A stretch of 64,000 nucleotides of DNA, taken from positions 2,232,001 through 2,296,000 of the forward strand of contig NZ_JAFEUW010000001.1 in the NCBI RefSeq assembly GCF_025028335.1, written 5' to 3'. The DNA comes from Brachybacterium sillae (lineage in GTDB: Bacteria > Actinomycetota > Actinomycetes > Actinomycetales > Dermabacteraceae). The position numbers and the translations under genes are program-made. The notes beneath the pieces are model-generated. The model searched no databases and was not told the origin of the DNA. It saw only the letters and a program-made list of their open reading frames with translations. Positions within the stretch are counted from its first letter, which is position 1. The number at the start of each line of letters is the position of its first letter. Shown here piece by piece: positions 18,655-26,543 of the stretch.

Positions 18655-18692
18655 GAGCGGCGGTCGTGGAGGGGAAGCCACGGCCGCCGCTC
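18655..18692. terminator. Bidirectional terminator between nrdR and the helR-like gene
   Basis: Arms GAGCGGCGG and CCGCCGCTC pair perfectly, extended by a further TCGTGG/CCACGG pairing with one mismatch around the loop AGGGGAAG. A second GC hairpin (CCGGGGC with GCCCCGG) follows at about 18701-18738. The two flanking genes are convergent. Confidence 0.75.
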
Positions 18693-18769
18693 TCCTCATT
18701 CCGGGGCGGGGGTGCGCCCCGCGATCGGCCGGCCCCGGTGGCGACCCGCCGACGATCGGCCAGGGCTGA

Positions 18770-21013
18770 TCACTGCGCGTCGGAGCGCAGGGCGGTCGGG
18801 ATCTCCCGGCTGTGCAACACCACCAGCTGCGAGGTCGCACGGGTCAGGGCCACGTACAGGTCACCGGCCCCGCCGCGATGCTCCAGCAGAGCCGCCGGCT
18901 CCACCACCAGCACCGCATCGAACTCGAGGCCCTTCGCCTCGTGCGGCGTCATCACCGCCACCACATCGTCCACACCGGCGCTTCCCAGACCCACCCGGGC
19001 CGTGGGAGCGGCCGCCCGGATCGCGTCCGCCAGGGTGGGCACCGCCTCCTCGTCGGCGATCACCGCGATCCGGCCCGCATCCTGCCTGAGCAGCTGCCGC
19101 ACCCGGTCGGCGGTGCGCCCCGCCAGGTCCGACGCTGCACAGGCGATGCTCTCCAGCTCATGCTCACCCTCGCGCACCGAGGTCACCGGGGTGACCGGCA
19201 GATCCAGCTCCTCGGCCACCGCCACCGCCCGGTCCATCAGCCGGCGCGGGGTGCGGTAGTTGACCGTCAACCGCTCCACGTGCAGGCGATCCTCCACGTA
19301 CGGGTCGAGCACCCGCTGCCAGGAGGAGGTGCCCGCCGCCGAACTCGTCTGCGCCACATCACCCACCACGGTGAAGGACTTCGTCGGGCAGCGGCGCATG
19401 AGGGCGCGCCACATCATCGCCGAGTGCTCCTGTGCCTCATCGACCACCACGTGGCCGTACGTCCAGGACCTGTCGGCAGCGGCGCGCTCGGCCAGGGTGC
19501 GGCCATCGCGCACGGTGGTCATGCGATCGGCCAGGTCCTCCGCCCGGACGATCCCCGAGGTGTCGATGTTCTCCAGCACGGTGCGGGCGTAGGCGACGTC
19601 GGCGGCGCGTCGGGCGGCGGCCCGGTCGGCCTCGGCCTTCTGCGCGGTCTCGTCCTCACCCAGCAGCTCCGCCAGTTCGTCCAGCAGGGGCGCATCCTCC
19701 ACGGTCCACGGGGAGTCCTTCGGTCGGGCGATGCGCGCGATCACCCCCTGGAGGTGGCGGGGCGCGGCAGCGCGCAGACGCTCCGGATGGGCCAACAGGA
19801 TCCGCAGGAACGACTCCGGGGTGTACGGCATCCACGCCAGATTCAGCGCGACCCGTACCTCCCGCTCGGTGCGCAGGTCCTGGAGAAGCTGAGGGCGGTC
19901 CTCGGGCACCACGGTGTGACCGGCGGCCTGCAGCGCCTGTTCGTACTGGACCACCAGGCGGTCCAGCGCCGCCCGCACGAACACCGCCCGGGCGGCGTTA
20001 TGGGGGCGGTGGCTCGCCCGGGCCTCCCGGATCGCCGCGCGCACATCCTCCCGGCGCAGCAGCAGCTCGGTGCCGTCGATGCGCAGTGGGACGTCCTCCT
20101 CCGGGGCCCGCTGGCGGTCCTTCACGGCGCGGGCCAGCAGATCGGCCATACCGCGGTCACCCTTGATCACCGCCACCTCATCCCGGTCACGACGCGTGGC
20201 GTGGATTCCGGGATACAGCTCACCGGGCGTCAGCATCACCACACCGGACTCACCGAGGCTCGGCAGCACCCGCTCGATGTAGTGCAGGAACCCGTGGGTG
20301 GGGGCCACGATCAGCACACCCGTGTGTTCCAGACGACGTCGGTGCGTGTACAGCAGGTAGGCGGCTCGATGCAGGGCCACGGCGGTCTTGCCGGTGCCGG
20401 GGCCGCCCTGCACCACCATCACTCCGCGATGGTCGGAGCGGATGATGCGGTCCTGTTCGGCCTGGATGGTCGCGACGATGTCACCCATCCGGCCGGTGCG
20501 CTGAGCGGTCACGGCCGCCAGGAGGGCCCCTTCGCCCTGCAGGGTCTCCTCGGAACCGCCCTCGGTCAACAGGCTCTGGTCGAGCACATCGTCCTCGAGC
20601 CCGACGACCGTCCGGCCGCGGGTGATGAGGTGGCGGCGCAGTCGCACCCCCTGGCGTTCCGCGGCGGTGGCCTGGTAGAACGCGGCGGCGGCGGGGGCCC
20701 GCCAGTCCACCAGCAGCTGGTCGCGGTCGCGGGTGAACAGTCCGATCCGGCCGATGTGGTGGCTGTCCCCGGCGTCGGTGTCGAGCCGGCCGAACACCAC
20801 CCCGTCGGCCACCGAGTGCAGCAAGGCCAGCCGGTCCTCGTACAGCGCCACGAAGGCGTCGCGTTCGGAGCGGTTCTGATGGGTGGAGGCGTCCTGCGCC
20901 GCCTGCGCCGACCGTAGCTTCTCACCGACCTGGGCGGTGAGGTCGTCGAGCCGCGCATACAGCACGTCGACGTAGGCCTGCTCCTCGGCGATCTGCGGTG
21001 GGGACGCGTCCAC
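18770..21013 (-). CDS. HelD/HelR-like RNA polymerase recycling ATPase (UvrD/Rep-type superfamily 1)
   Basis: Protein of 747 residues. It opens with a coiled-coil arm (about 8-45), then Walker A GGPGTGKT near 203-210 preceded by a Q-motif region (VATIQAEQDRIIR). Walker B VVVDEAQE and the late motif MTPHEAKGLEFDAVLVV complete a superfamily 1 core. This matches actinobacterial class II HelD, which removes stalled or rifamycin-bound RNA polymerase from DNA; the subset called HelR gives rifamycin tolerance. GTG 21013 is chosen for GAGGAGG 5 nt upstream. I found no rifamycin-associated element upstream, so a drug-response role is unproven. Confidence 0.85.
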   Translation of the reverse strand: MDASPPQIAEEQAYVDVLYARLDDLTAQVGEKLRSAQAAQDASTHQNRSERDAFVALYEDRLALLHSVADGVVFGRLDTDAGDSHHIGRIGLFTRDRDQLLVDWRAPAAAAFYQATAAERQGVRLRRHLITRGRTVVGLEDDVLDQSLLTEGGSEETLQGEGALLAAVTAQRTGRMGDIVATIQAEQDRIIRSDHRGVMVVQGGPGTGKTAVALHRAAYLLYTHRRRLEHTGVLIVAPTHGFLHYIERVLPSLGESGVVMLTPGELYPGIHATRRDRDEVAVIKGDRGMADLLARAVKDRQRAPEEDVPLRIDGTELLLRREDVRAAIREARASHRPHNAARAVFVRAALDRLVVQYEQALQAAGHTVVPEDRPQLLQDLRTEREVRVALNLAWMPYTPESFLRILLAHPERLRAAAPRHLQGVIARIARPKDSPWTVEDAPLLDELAELLGEDETAQKAEADRAAARRAADVAYARTVLENIDTSGIVRAEDLADRMTTVRDGRTLAERAAADRSWTYGHVVVDEAQEHSAMMWRALMRRCPTKSFTVVGDVAQTSSAAGTSSWQRVLDPYVEDRLHVERLTVNYRTPRRLMDRAVAVAEELDLPVTPVTSVREGEHELESIACAASDLAGRTADRVRQLLRQDAGRIAVIADEEAVPTLADAIRAAAPTARVGLGSAGVDDVVAVMTPHEAKGLEFDAVLVVEPAALLEHRGGAGDLYVALTRATSQLVVLHSREIPTALRSDAQ

Positions 21014-21092
21014 GCGAACCTCCTCAGCGACTGCATCTGGTTTCGCCCGTGCGGCGAGGGTGACGCGCCGCCGCCGCGACGCGCAGTGGTCC

Positions 21093-21100
21093 ATTATGGT
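21093..21100. promoter_or_regulatory. Overlapping divergent -10 boxes
   Basis: ATTATGGT holds TATGGT (21095-21100) for the plus-strand PAC2 gene and, on the other strand, CATAAT (21093-21098) for the HelD-like gene. The two promoters would compete or be co-regulated. Neither has a clear -35. Confidence 0.5.
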
Positions 21101-21167
21101 GGAACGCGCCCGGCCGAGGAGCCGCGGCGGCAAGCAGAAGAGACGCATGATCGGGGAAGGAGGCGCC

Positions 21168-22121
21168 GTGCGCGATCCCCGAGACCTCTACAGCTTCGCC
21201 TCGCCCGAGGTGATCGGGGCGATCCCCCGTGGACCTCTGCCGCTGGTGCATGCGCTGCCGGGCATCGTGGATGCCGGGAACGCCTGCCGCATCGCCGTGC
21301 GGTACCTGCGCGACAGCCTGCGCAACGTCCGCGTGGTCACCTTCGACACCGACGAGCTCATCGACTACCGCGGGTCGCGCCCTCAGGCGGTCTTCAACGG
21401 TTCTGCCTACACCGAGGTGGAGATGCCGGAGATCGCGCTCTACCTGGTGTACGACGAGCGGGACACCCCGTTCCTGTTGCTCGATGGGCCGGAGCCGGAT
21501 CTGCAGTGGCGACGTTTCGCCGAGGCCCTGATCGACCTGGTGGAGTACTTCGAGGTCGATCGGGTGCTCAGCATGAAGGCGATCCCGATGGCGGTGCCGC
21601 ACACCCGCCCGATCGGGCTCATCGCCCATGCGAACGACCCGTCCCTGCTGGCGGGGGAGCAGCGCCGCACGGCGCAGGATTCCGGCGAGATCGTGATCCC
21701 CGCCGCCTTCGGCACCTTCCTGGAGAAGGAACTGGAGCGGGCCGGGCACCCCGCCATGGGGTATGCGGCACAGGTCCCGCACTACCTCTCCCGCACGGAT
21801 TTCCCGGCGGGTTCCCTCGCTCTGCTGCGACGCATCAGCGACGCCGCCGGCCTCGAGATCCCGCTGGTGGACCTCGGAGACCTGTCGGATGCCGCGATGG
21901 CAGCACTGGACGGCACCATCTCCGACAACGACGACGCCCGGGGCATCGTCGATGCCCTGGAGGAGCAGTACGACGCGGTCACGCAGGAGACCGGATCGGC
22001 AGGGTTGGCGACCACCGCGGATCTGCCGACCGCCGACGAGCTCGGCGACCATTTCGAGCGGTTCCTCGCCGCCCGGCAGGAGCCGCCGGAGGGCGGGTCC
22101 TCCACCCCTGCCGGGTCCTGA
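21168..22121 (+). CDS. PAC2 family protein
   Basis: Protein of 317 residues of the PAC2 (proteasome assembly chaperone 2-like) family, comparable to Rv2714 that lies near lexA in Mycobacterium. Visible family features are the VRVVTFDTDELIDYRGSRP segment, the YLVYDERDTPFLLLDGPEPD segment, and IPAAFGTFLEKEL. No catalytic motif is known; a role in protein-complex assembly is only suggested by the fold. GTG 21168 is chosen because AAGGAGG lies 4-5 nt upstream; an ATG seven codons earlier is weaker. The C-terminal 20 residues are polar. Confidence 0.83.
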   Translation: MRDPRDLYSFASPEVIGAIPRGPLPLVHALPGIVDAGNACRIAVRYLRDSLRNVRVVTFDTDELIDYRGSRPQAVFNGSAYTEVEMPEIALYLVYDERDTPFLLLDGPEPDLQWRRFAEALIDLVEYFEVDRVLSMKAIPMAVPHTRPIGLIAHANDPSLLAGEQRRTAQDSGEIVIPAAFGTFLEKELERAGHPAMGYAAQVPHYLSRTDFPAGSLALLRRISDAAGLEIPLVDLGDLSDAAMAALDGTISDNDDARGIVDALEEQYDAVTQETGSAGLATTADLPTADELGDHFERFLAARQEPPEGGSSTPAGS

Positions 22122-22154
22122 GCATCGCCCCCGACCCGGAACCGGGTGAGCGGT

Positions 22155-22169
22155 GCCGCCTCGGGCGGC
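22155..22169. terminator. Weak hairpin after the PAC2 gene
   Basis: GCCGCC-TCG-GGCGGC forms a 6-bp stem 33 nt after the PAC2 stop with no T-run. It may act as a terminator before the csp leader. Confidence 0.3.
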
Positions 22170-22252
22170 TCCGACGGGGCGGCCCCGATGGCGGAGTGCC
22201 CCGCGGCAGGGTGCCGCGACGAACCGGTGTGCCGTGCACAGCCTGTCCGTGC

Positions 22253-22398
22253 CATGATGTGGTGGTTCCCGTGATGACCGTCGACGATCCCGCCGGCGGC
22301 AGCCCGATCCCGTGACCCGTCACGGTAGGAGGCGTCACAGGCGGCTCCCGAGCCGGATCCCGGATCCGGTTCTCCCTCCCAACGGAAAGTGACAGGTT
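22253..22398 (+). promoter_or_regulatory. Long leader of the cold-shock gene
   Basis: A possible -10 CATGAT (22253-22258) would give an untranslated leader of about 135 nt, as cold-shock mRNAs often have. Within it GAGCCGGATC (22350-22359) pairs with GATCCGGTTC (22363-22372) around a 3-nt loop, with one G-T pair. The promoter is weak, so only the hairpin is certain. Confidence 0.4.
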
Positions 22399-22605
22399 AT
22401 GGCGCAGGGCTCGGTCAAGTGGTTTAACGCCGAGAAGGGCTACGGCTTCATCGAGATCGACGGTGGCGGTGCGGACGTGTTCGTCCACCACAGCAAGATC
22501 GACATGGACGGTTACCGCACCCTCGATGAGGGTCAGCGCGTGGAGTTCGAGGTCTCGCAGGGCGATAAGGGCCCGCAGGCGGAGAAGGTGCGCCCGCTCG
22601 CCTGA
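22399..22605 (+). CDS. Cold-shock protein, CspA family
   Basis: Single cold-shock domain of 68 residues, an RNA chaperone. RNP1 is KGYGFIEI and RNP2 is VFVHHSKI; the start [13 protein letters not shown] is diagnostic. An AACGGAAAGTGACAGGTT leader stretch supplies the ribosome site. It is monocistronic, with a long leader before it and a strong terminator palindrome after it. Whether it responds to cold or is constitutive cannot be told from the sequence. Confidence 0.95.
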   Translation: MAQGSVKWFNAEKGYGFIEIDGGGADVFVHHSKIDMDGYRTLDEGQRVEFEVSQGDKGPQAEKVRPLA

Positions 22606-22625
22606 GCAGGCCTCCCGTGCATCTC

Positions 22626-22661
22626 GGAGGGGGTGCGGACCGATCGGTCCGCACCCCCTCC
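22626..22661. terminator. Terminator palindrome between csp and the convergent gene
   Basis: A perfect 36-bp inverted repeat: GGAGGGGGTGCGGACCGA and its reverse complement, with no extra loop bases. It lies 20 nt after csp and 50 nt after the convergent gene's stop, so it can terminate both directions. Confidence 0.85.
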
Positions 22662-22711
22662 GCGCATCTCCGGGGTGCGCTCGGGGGCCGTCCCCCGGGA
22701 GCGCGGGGCGC

Positions 22712-23557
22712 TCATAGGCCGAGCGTCGCGCGACCACGGCGGGTCAGCTCCGCCACCACCGCCTGGTCGGCCAGGCGCACGGTGACGGCGTCGGCGCGCA
22801 GCGCCCGATCCAGGCCCGCCGGCAGGGGGTCATCACCGGCGGCGATCACCACGTTCCCGCGGCGTTTGCCCTGCAACTGCGCCGGCTCGGCGATCACCGC
22901 CAGGTGCTCGAAGGCCTCCGACAGCGCCCCGAGTTCCGCCGCGATCACCGACGTCCCCGGCGCGGAGGCCACGTTCAGCAGGTAGGTGCCGCCGGGGCGC
23001 ACGACACGTCGGGCCTCGGCCGCCGCCGCGGAGGTGCGCAGTTCCTGCGGGGTGGTGTCCCCGGAGAAGACGTCTCGCACCAGCAGGGTGAAGCGGTCGT
23101 CGCGCCAGCTGCGCAGCACCTCCGCGGCATCACCCACCCGGACCTTCATCCGTGGCGGGCGGGGCAGGTCGAGACCCGAGCGGACGAGGTCCACCAGCGG
23201 CCCGTCGATCTCCACCACGGTCTGTTTCGCCCCGGGCCAGTGGGCGGCGAAGGCGCGCGCGAGGGTACATGCCCCGCCGCCGAGGTGTCCCATCTCCAGG
23301 CCGTCGCCGTCCTGCGGCGTGGGCAGCAGCTGCCTGGCCACCGTGTCCATCCAGCGCATGTACTCGAAGACCAGGTGTTCGGGATCGGGGTGGTGATAGG
23401 AGCTCTGCACCCCGTTCACCTCCAGCAGCACCCCGCCATCGGCCTCCGGCACCAGGCGGGCGGTCCCGGACGCGATGGGGACGGCGGTGCCCAGGGGCGG
23501 GTCGGCAGGGGAGCCGGAGGAGGACGCGGTGCGTGCGCGACGGGAACGGGAGGCCAC
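22712..23557 (-). CDS. Spermidine synthase-like SAM-binding protein
   Basis: Protein of 281 residues with the polyamine-synthase methyltransferase fold: MGHLGGGACTLARAF (motif I, residues 89-103), then VVEIDGPLVDL and VRDVFSGDTTPQEL. It resembles the actinobacterial spermidine synthase-like family, where polyamine synthesis is often not demonstrated; the usual aminopropyltransferase catalytic GGGxG/D-E pattern is only partly kept. GTG 23557 is six nt after TACCCT on this strand (23564-23569), a leaderless arrangement. No partner polyamine gene is nearby, so the substrate is unknown. Confidence 0.75.
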   Translation of the reverse strand: MASRSRRARTASSSGSPADPPLGTAVPIASGTARLVPEADGGVLLEVNGVQSSYHHPDPEHLVFEYMRWMDTVARQLLPTPQDGDGLEMGHLGGGACTLARAFAAHWPGAKQTVVEIDGPLVDLVRSGLDLPRPPRMKVRVGDAAEVLRSWRDDRFTLLVRDVFSGDTTPQELRTSAAAAEARRVVRPGGTYLLNVASAPGTSVIAAELGALSEAFEHLAVIAEPAQLQGKRRGNVVIAAGDDPLPAGLDRALRADAVTVRLADQAVVAELTRRGRATLGL

Positions 23558-23683
23558 CGACCCAGGGTAGGTCCGGGGCCGGTGGCAGCGCTCCGGACCC
23601 CGGTCCCGGCCCCGTGTCCGCACCGTGTCACGCCTCTGCGTCTGCTTCCTCCCCAGGGGCGGGTCGTCCCCAGCGGGCTTCGT

Positions 23684-23706
23684 CTGTCGGGGGTGGTCCG
23701 TAGGTT
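23684..23706 (+). promoter_or_regulatory. PafBC-type (RecA-NDp) promoter of the HEPN-dinB group
   Basis: CTGTCGGGG (23684-23692), eight bases, TAGGTT (23701-23706). The first nine bases are identical to those at recA and the spacing is the same, so this should be a second target of the PafBC damage activator. Distance to the ATG is about 30 nt and includes GGAAAGGGG. Confidence 0.83.
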
Positions 23707-23736
23707 GCGCAGTACCGACCGGAAAGGGGTGGGGAC

Positions 23737-24162
23737 ATGACAGCGGTGACGGCACGGGCGCGGCGTCTGGACGCCGAACTCGATCGGCTGGCACAGGCCC
23801 AGCGGCTGCTGGCGCGGGCCCGTGGGGCGCGGGCCGAGGCCCCGCGCGACGCCTTCGCGCTCAGCCACCTGGCGGCACTGCGGGGTGCGGGCATCCTCGT
23901 GCGGCGCGCTGCTGCCACCCGCAGGCGGAGACTGCCGCTGAACGTGTGGCAGGCATTGCACCGCGTCGGCGGGGAGGACGCCGCCTGGGCACAACAGATG
24001 GAGCCCCTGGTGCGGGAGGGGGAGAGGCTGGAGCGCAGCGAGCGCCATCACCCCGATCCGCGGCTGCTGGCGCAGCATCTGGAGCTGACCGCAGCGGCCC
24101 TCGCCCGCATCGAACAGGAACTGCTCGGAGCGGAGGGGGCGAGCCTTCCGCTCGCCGGGTGA
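23737..24162 (+). CDS. SAV_6107-type HEPN domain protein
   Basis: All-helical protein of 141 residues resembling the SAV_6107 HEPN family of actinobacteria: a helix ending ALSHLAALRGAGILVRRAA, a basic RRRR turn, VWQALHRVG, and a last helix ALARIEQELL. HEPN domains are often RNA-binding or RNases, but this family has no proven activity. An R-x4-H (RLLAQH) does occur near residues 111-116, at the start of the last helix, where HEPN RNases place theirs. It lies before dinB behind a PafBC-type promoter, suggesting a DNA-damage role. Confidence 0.72.
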   Translation: MTAVTARARRLDAELDRLAQAQRLLARARGARAEAPRDAFALSHLAALRGAGILVRRAAATRRRRLPLNVWQALHRVGGEDAAWAQQMEPLVREGERLERSERHHPDPRLLAQHLELTAAALARIEQELLGAEGASLPLAG

Positions 24163-24223
24163 GACCCGCTCGCCGTGGACAGGGTCCCGGCCGCACGGGG
24201 CATCCTCCCGCTGCCCCGCGACC

Positions 24224-24229
24224 TACGAT
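24224..24229 (+). promoter_or_regulatory. Possible own -10 of dinB
   Basis: TACGAT in the 151-bp gap before dinB, about 85 nt before the GTG. It could give dinB a promoter in addition to read-through from the HEPN gene. No clear -35. Confidence 0.35.
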
Positions 24230-24313
24230 GGGCCGGTCCCGTCCCGGAGACGGCGCGGGAGCAGAGCCGTGCCCGATGCAGGCAGAACCCGACGTGCGCA
24301 AGGAGGTGCCGAG

Positions 24314-25612
24314 GTGACCCCGGACCCCCGCCCGAGCGACGACATGGCGACCATCCTGCACGTCGACATGGACGCCTTCTTCGCCTCCGTGGAGATCCGC
24401 GACGACCCGTCTCTCGTAGGGCTGCCGGTGGTGGTCGGCGGGGCGGGGCCCCGCGGTGTCGTCGCCGCCGCGAGCTACCCCGCCCGGGCGCGCGGCATCC
24501 ACTCCGCCATGCCGATGGCCACGGCGCGGCGTCTCGCCCCTGATCTGGTGATCGTCCCGCCGCGCGGTGCCCACTACCGGGCCGTCTCCCGGGAGGTGAT
24601 GGAGGTGCTGCACACCGTCACGCCGGAGGTTGACCAGGTGAGCATCGACGAGGCCTTCCTCGACGTGCGCGGTGCCCGGCGCCTGTTGGGGGAGCCCGCC
24701 CACATCGCCGAACTGCTGCGCGGACGCATCCGCCAGCAGGTGGGCCTGCCCAGCAGCGTCGGTGTGGGTGCCTCGCGGGCGGTCGCCAAGATCGCCTCCG
24801 CCCGGGCGAAGCCCGACGGGCTGCTGGTCGTCCCCGTCGAGGACACCGCGCGTTTCCTCGCCCCCCTGCCCGTCGGCACCATCAGCGGCGTCGGCCCCCG
24901 GGCCGTGACAGAGCTCGGCCGGCTCGGGGTGCGCACCGTCGGGGACCTCCTCGCGGTGCCACCCTCGGCGTTGCGCCGCGCCGTCGGTCCGCAGGCCGAG
25001 GCCCTGCGGCGGCTCGCGGCGGGGGAGGACCGCACCGGTCTGGAGACCCGCCGGGTCCGCGACCGCTCCCTCGGGACCGAGCGCACCTTCGACATCGACC
25101 TCACCGACCCGCTGGAGATCCGCGCCCGCCTGACGGCCATGGCCGATGAGGTCGCCCGCTCCCTGCGCCGCCACGACATGCTCACCCGCACCGTGAGCAT
25201 CAAGCTGCGTCGGCACGACTCCCGCACGATCACCCGCTCCGTCACCCTCGACCAGCCCACCGCGAGCAGTGAGCGCCTCCGGGAACACGTGATCGCCCTG
25301 TGGGAACGCAGCCGCGAGGAGGTGCCGCGGGTGCGCCTGGCCGGGGTGCGGGCCGAGAACCTCCGCCGTCGCGACGAGGGGGCCGAACCCTTGGAGCTCA
25401 CCGGGCGCACCACCGGGTGGTCCGATCTCGAAGCCGCGTGGGACCGGATCGGTGACCGCTTCGGGCAGGGCAGCGTGCACCGTGGCTCCCAGATCCGACC
25501 CGCCGGTCCGGCCCGACCCATCGATGCGGGCGGGCCCGCCGACTCGACCCGATTCTCCGATCCGCGGGGTGACCGAGCGGTTCCTCGCGCTCAGGACGGC
25601 GGCTTATCCTGA
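24314..25612 (+). CDS. dinB: DNA polymerase IV, Y family
   Basis: Translesion polymerase of 432 residues. Catalytic carboxylates are D18 (HVDMDAFF) and D112-E113 (SIDEAFLD), with an aromatic steric gate in AFFASVE. The helix-hairpin-helix TISGVGPRAVTELGRLGVRT and the little-finger domain follow. GTG 24314 has AAGGAGG 7 nt upstream; ATG 24344 is the alternative. The C-terminal 35 residues are Pro/Asp-rich and do not show an obvious clamp-binding QxxLF motif. Location behind a PafBC-type promoter fits damage induction. Confidence 0.93.
   Translation: MTPDPRPSDDMATILHVDMDAFFASVEIRDDPSLVGLPVVVGGAGPRGVVAAASYPARARGIHSAMPMATARRLAPDLVIVPPRGAHYRAVSREVMEVLHTVTPEVDQVSIDEAFLDVRGARRLLGEPAHIAELLRGRIRQQVGLPSSVGVGASRAVAKIASARAKPDGLLVVPVEDTARFLAPLPVGTISGVGPRAVTELGRLGVRTVGDLLAVPPSALRRAVGPQAEALRRLAAGEDRTGLETRRVRDRSLGTERTFDIDLTDPLEIRARLTAMADEVARSLRRHDMLTRTVSIKLRRHDSRTITRSVTLDQPTASSERLREHVIALWERSREEVPRVRLAGVRAENLRRRDEGAEPLELTGRTTGWSDLEAAWDRIGDRFGQGSVHRGSQIRPAGPARPIDAGGPADSTRFSDPRGDRAVPRAQDGGLS
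25605..25610 (+). promoter_or_regulatory. -10 element before the DUF3040 gene
   Basis: TATCCT overlaps the dinB stop codon, 50 nt before the DUF3040 ATG, so this gene may have its own promoter. Confidence 0.4.
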
Positions 25613-25659
25613 GGCCCGCGCGCACGCGCGCCGCATCGTACGAGCAGGAGGTGCCGAGG

Positions 25660-26070
25660 ATGCCGCTGTCCGAGCATGAGCAGAGAATGCTCGACGACCT
25701 CGAACGACGCCTTCACGCGGACGATCCCACCTTCGCGCGTGGCTTCGAGGGCCCCCGACCCACCCGAGACCGCCGACGCCAGCTGCTCGGCCTGATCGCC
25801 CTGCTGGCGGGCCTCGCCCTGCTGATCCTGGCGGTCGAACTGTCGGCCGTCTGGCTCGGCGTGCTCGCCTTCGTGCTCATGCTCGGGGGTGGGCTGATCG
25901 CCGTCACCGCCCCGGAGATGGATCCGGACCACCATCGCACCGCCCCGCAGACCGCGGGCCCGCGCGCCCCCCATCCCGCCGGTGGTGCGCAGCGACCGAC
26001 GAACCGGGGGTTCGTCCAGCGCATGGAACAGCGCTGGGAGCGGCGCACCGAGGACGACCGCGGTCTCTGA
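25660..26070 (+). CDS. DUF3040 family membrane protein
   Basis: Protein of 136 residues starting MPLSEHEQRMLDDLERRLHA, the DUF3040 signature. A cytosolic N-terminus is followed by two adjoining membrane segments (about 42-86) and a polar Pro/Arg-rich tail. CAGGAGG stands 8 nt before the ATG. In actinobacteria DUF3040 genes usually lie between dinB and mraZ, as here; the function is unknown. Any part in division or membrane stress is speculation from position. Confidence 0.85.
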   Translation: MPLSEHEQRMLDDLERRLHADDPTFARGFEGPRPTRDRRRQLLGLIALLAGLALLILAVELSAVWLGVLAFVLMLGGGLIAVTAPEMDPDHHRTAPQTAGPRAPHPAGGAQRPTNRGFVQRMEQRWERRTEDDRGL

Positions 26071-26110
26071 GATCGCGGCCCCGCACCTCTCCGGCCCTCC
26101 CCACCCGTCC

Positions 26111-26142
26111 GAGGACCCCTGCCCGCCGGGGCAGGGGTCCTC
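26111..26142 (+). terminator. Terminator after the DUF3040 gene
   Basis: GAGGACCCCTGCCC and GGGCAGGGGTCCTC form a perfect 14-bp stem around loop GCCG, followed by the pyrimidine run CTCGTCCT. It lies 40 nt after the stop. Confidence 0.85.
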
Positions 26143-26471
26143 CTCGTCCTGCATCCTTCACCCGCTGTCCCCGCGACGGTTCCACGGCACCCATCGCGCA
26201 CCCTCCCCTTCCCTCCCCCCGGCTCCTCCACTTCGCTCCACCAGTCCGTCGGCAGGAGCGACTGCCACGGCGGCTCCACGGGCCGTAGGGCGCTGACCTG
26301 CGCGTCTGTCGGACGGGCCCGTGTGGAGCTGCCGCCGCAGCCTGGAGGAACCCTGAGTCGGCGCCTCCCCGGGTCGTGCGGAGCCTCGTTTCCCTCCACC
26401 CCGCACCATCCCGAATGACCTGCAGTGATGCACGTCATCGGTGCGGAAACCGCCCTCTCTCTGGCGCTCAG
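26143..26471. other. Gene-free stretch before mraZ
   Basis: About 330 bases without a credible gene on either strand. It contains a pyrimidine-rich run (about 26193-26240) and a GATG-CACGT-CATC inverted repeat near 26427-26439. No promoter or RNA can be assigned with confidence. An upstream promoter for the division cluster might lie here. Confidence 0.4.
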
Positions 26472-26496
26472 TGGGGGGTGGTGGGGTAAAGTGGAG
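26472..26496 (+). promoter_or_regulatory. MraZ operator and mraZ promoter
   Basis: TGGGG (26472), TGGGG (26482) and TGGAG (26492) repeat at exact 10-bp intervals, the arrangement bound by MraZ (TGGGN repeats with 5-bp spacers). The -10 box TAAAGT (26487-26492) lies between the second and third repeat, so MraZ binding would block its own promoter. Confidence 0.85.
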
Positions 26497-26543
26497 GGCG
26501 CGGGGAGAGCAGTCCCGCCGATCCGATCGGGAGGGGGTGCCGG

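Noticed and set aside
21014-21167. Rifamycin-associated element before the HelD/HelR-like gene
   Set aside because: No GGGGCTTGCGGCAAGGCCC-like inverted repeat could be found in this interval.
26300-26330. Another CTGTCGG upstream of mraZ
   Set aside because: No TANNNT at the required spacing.
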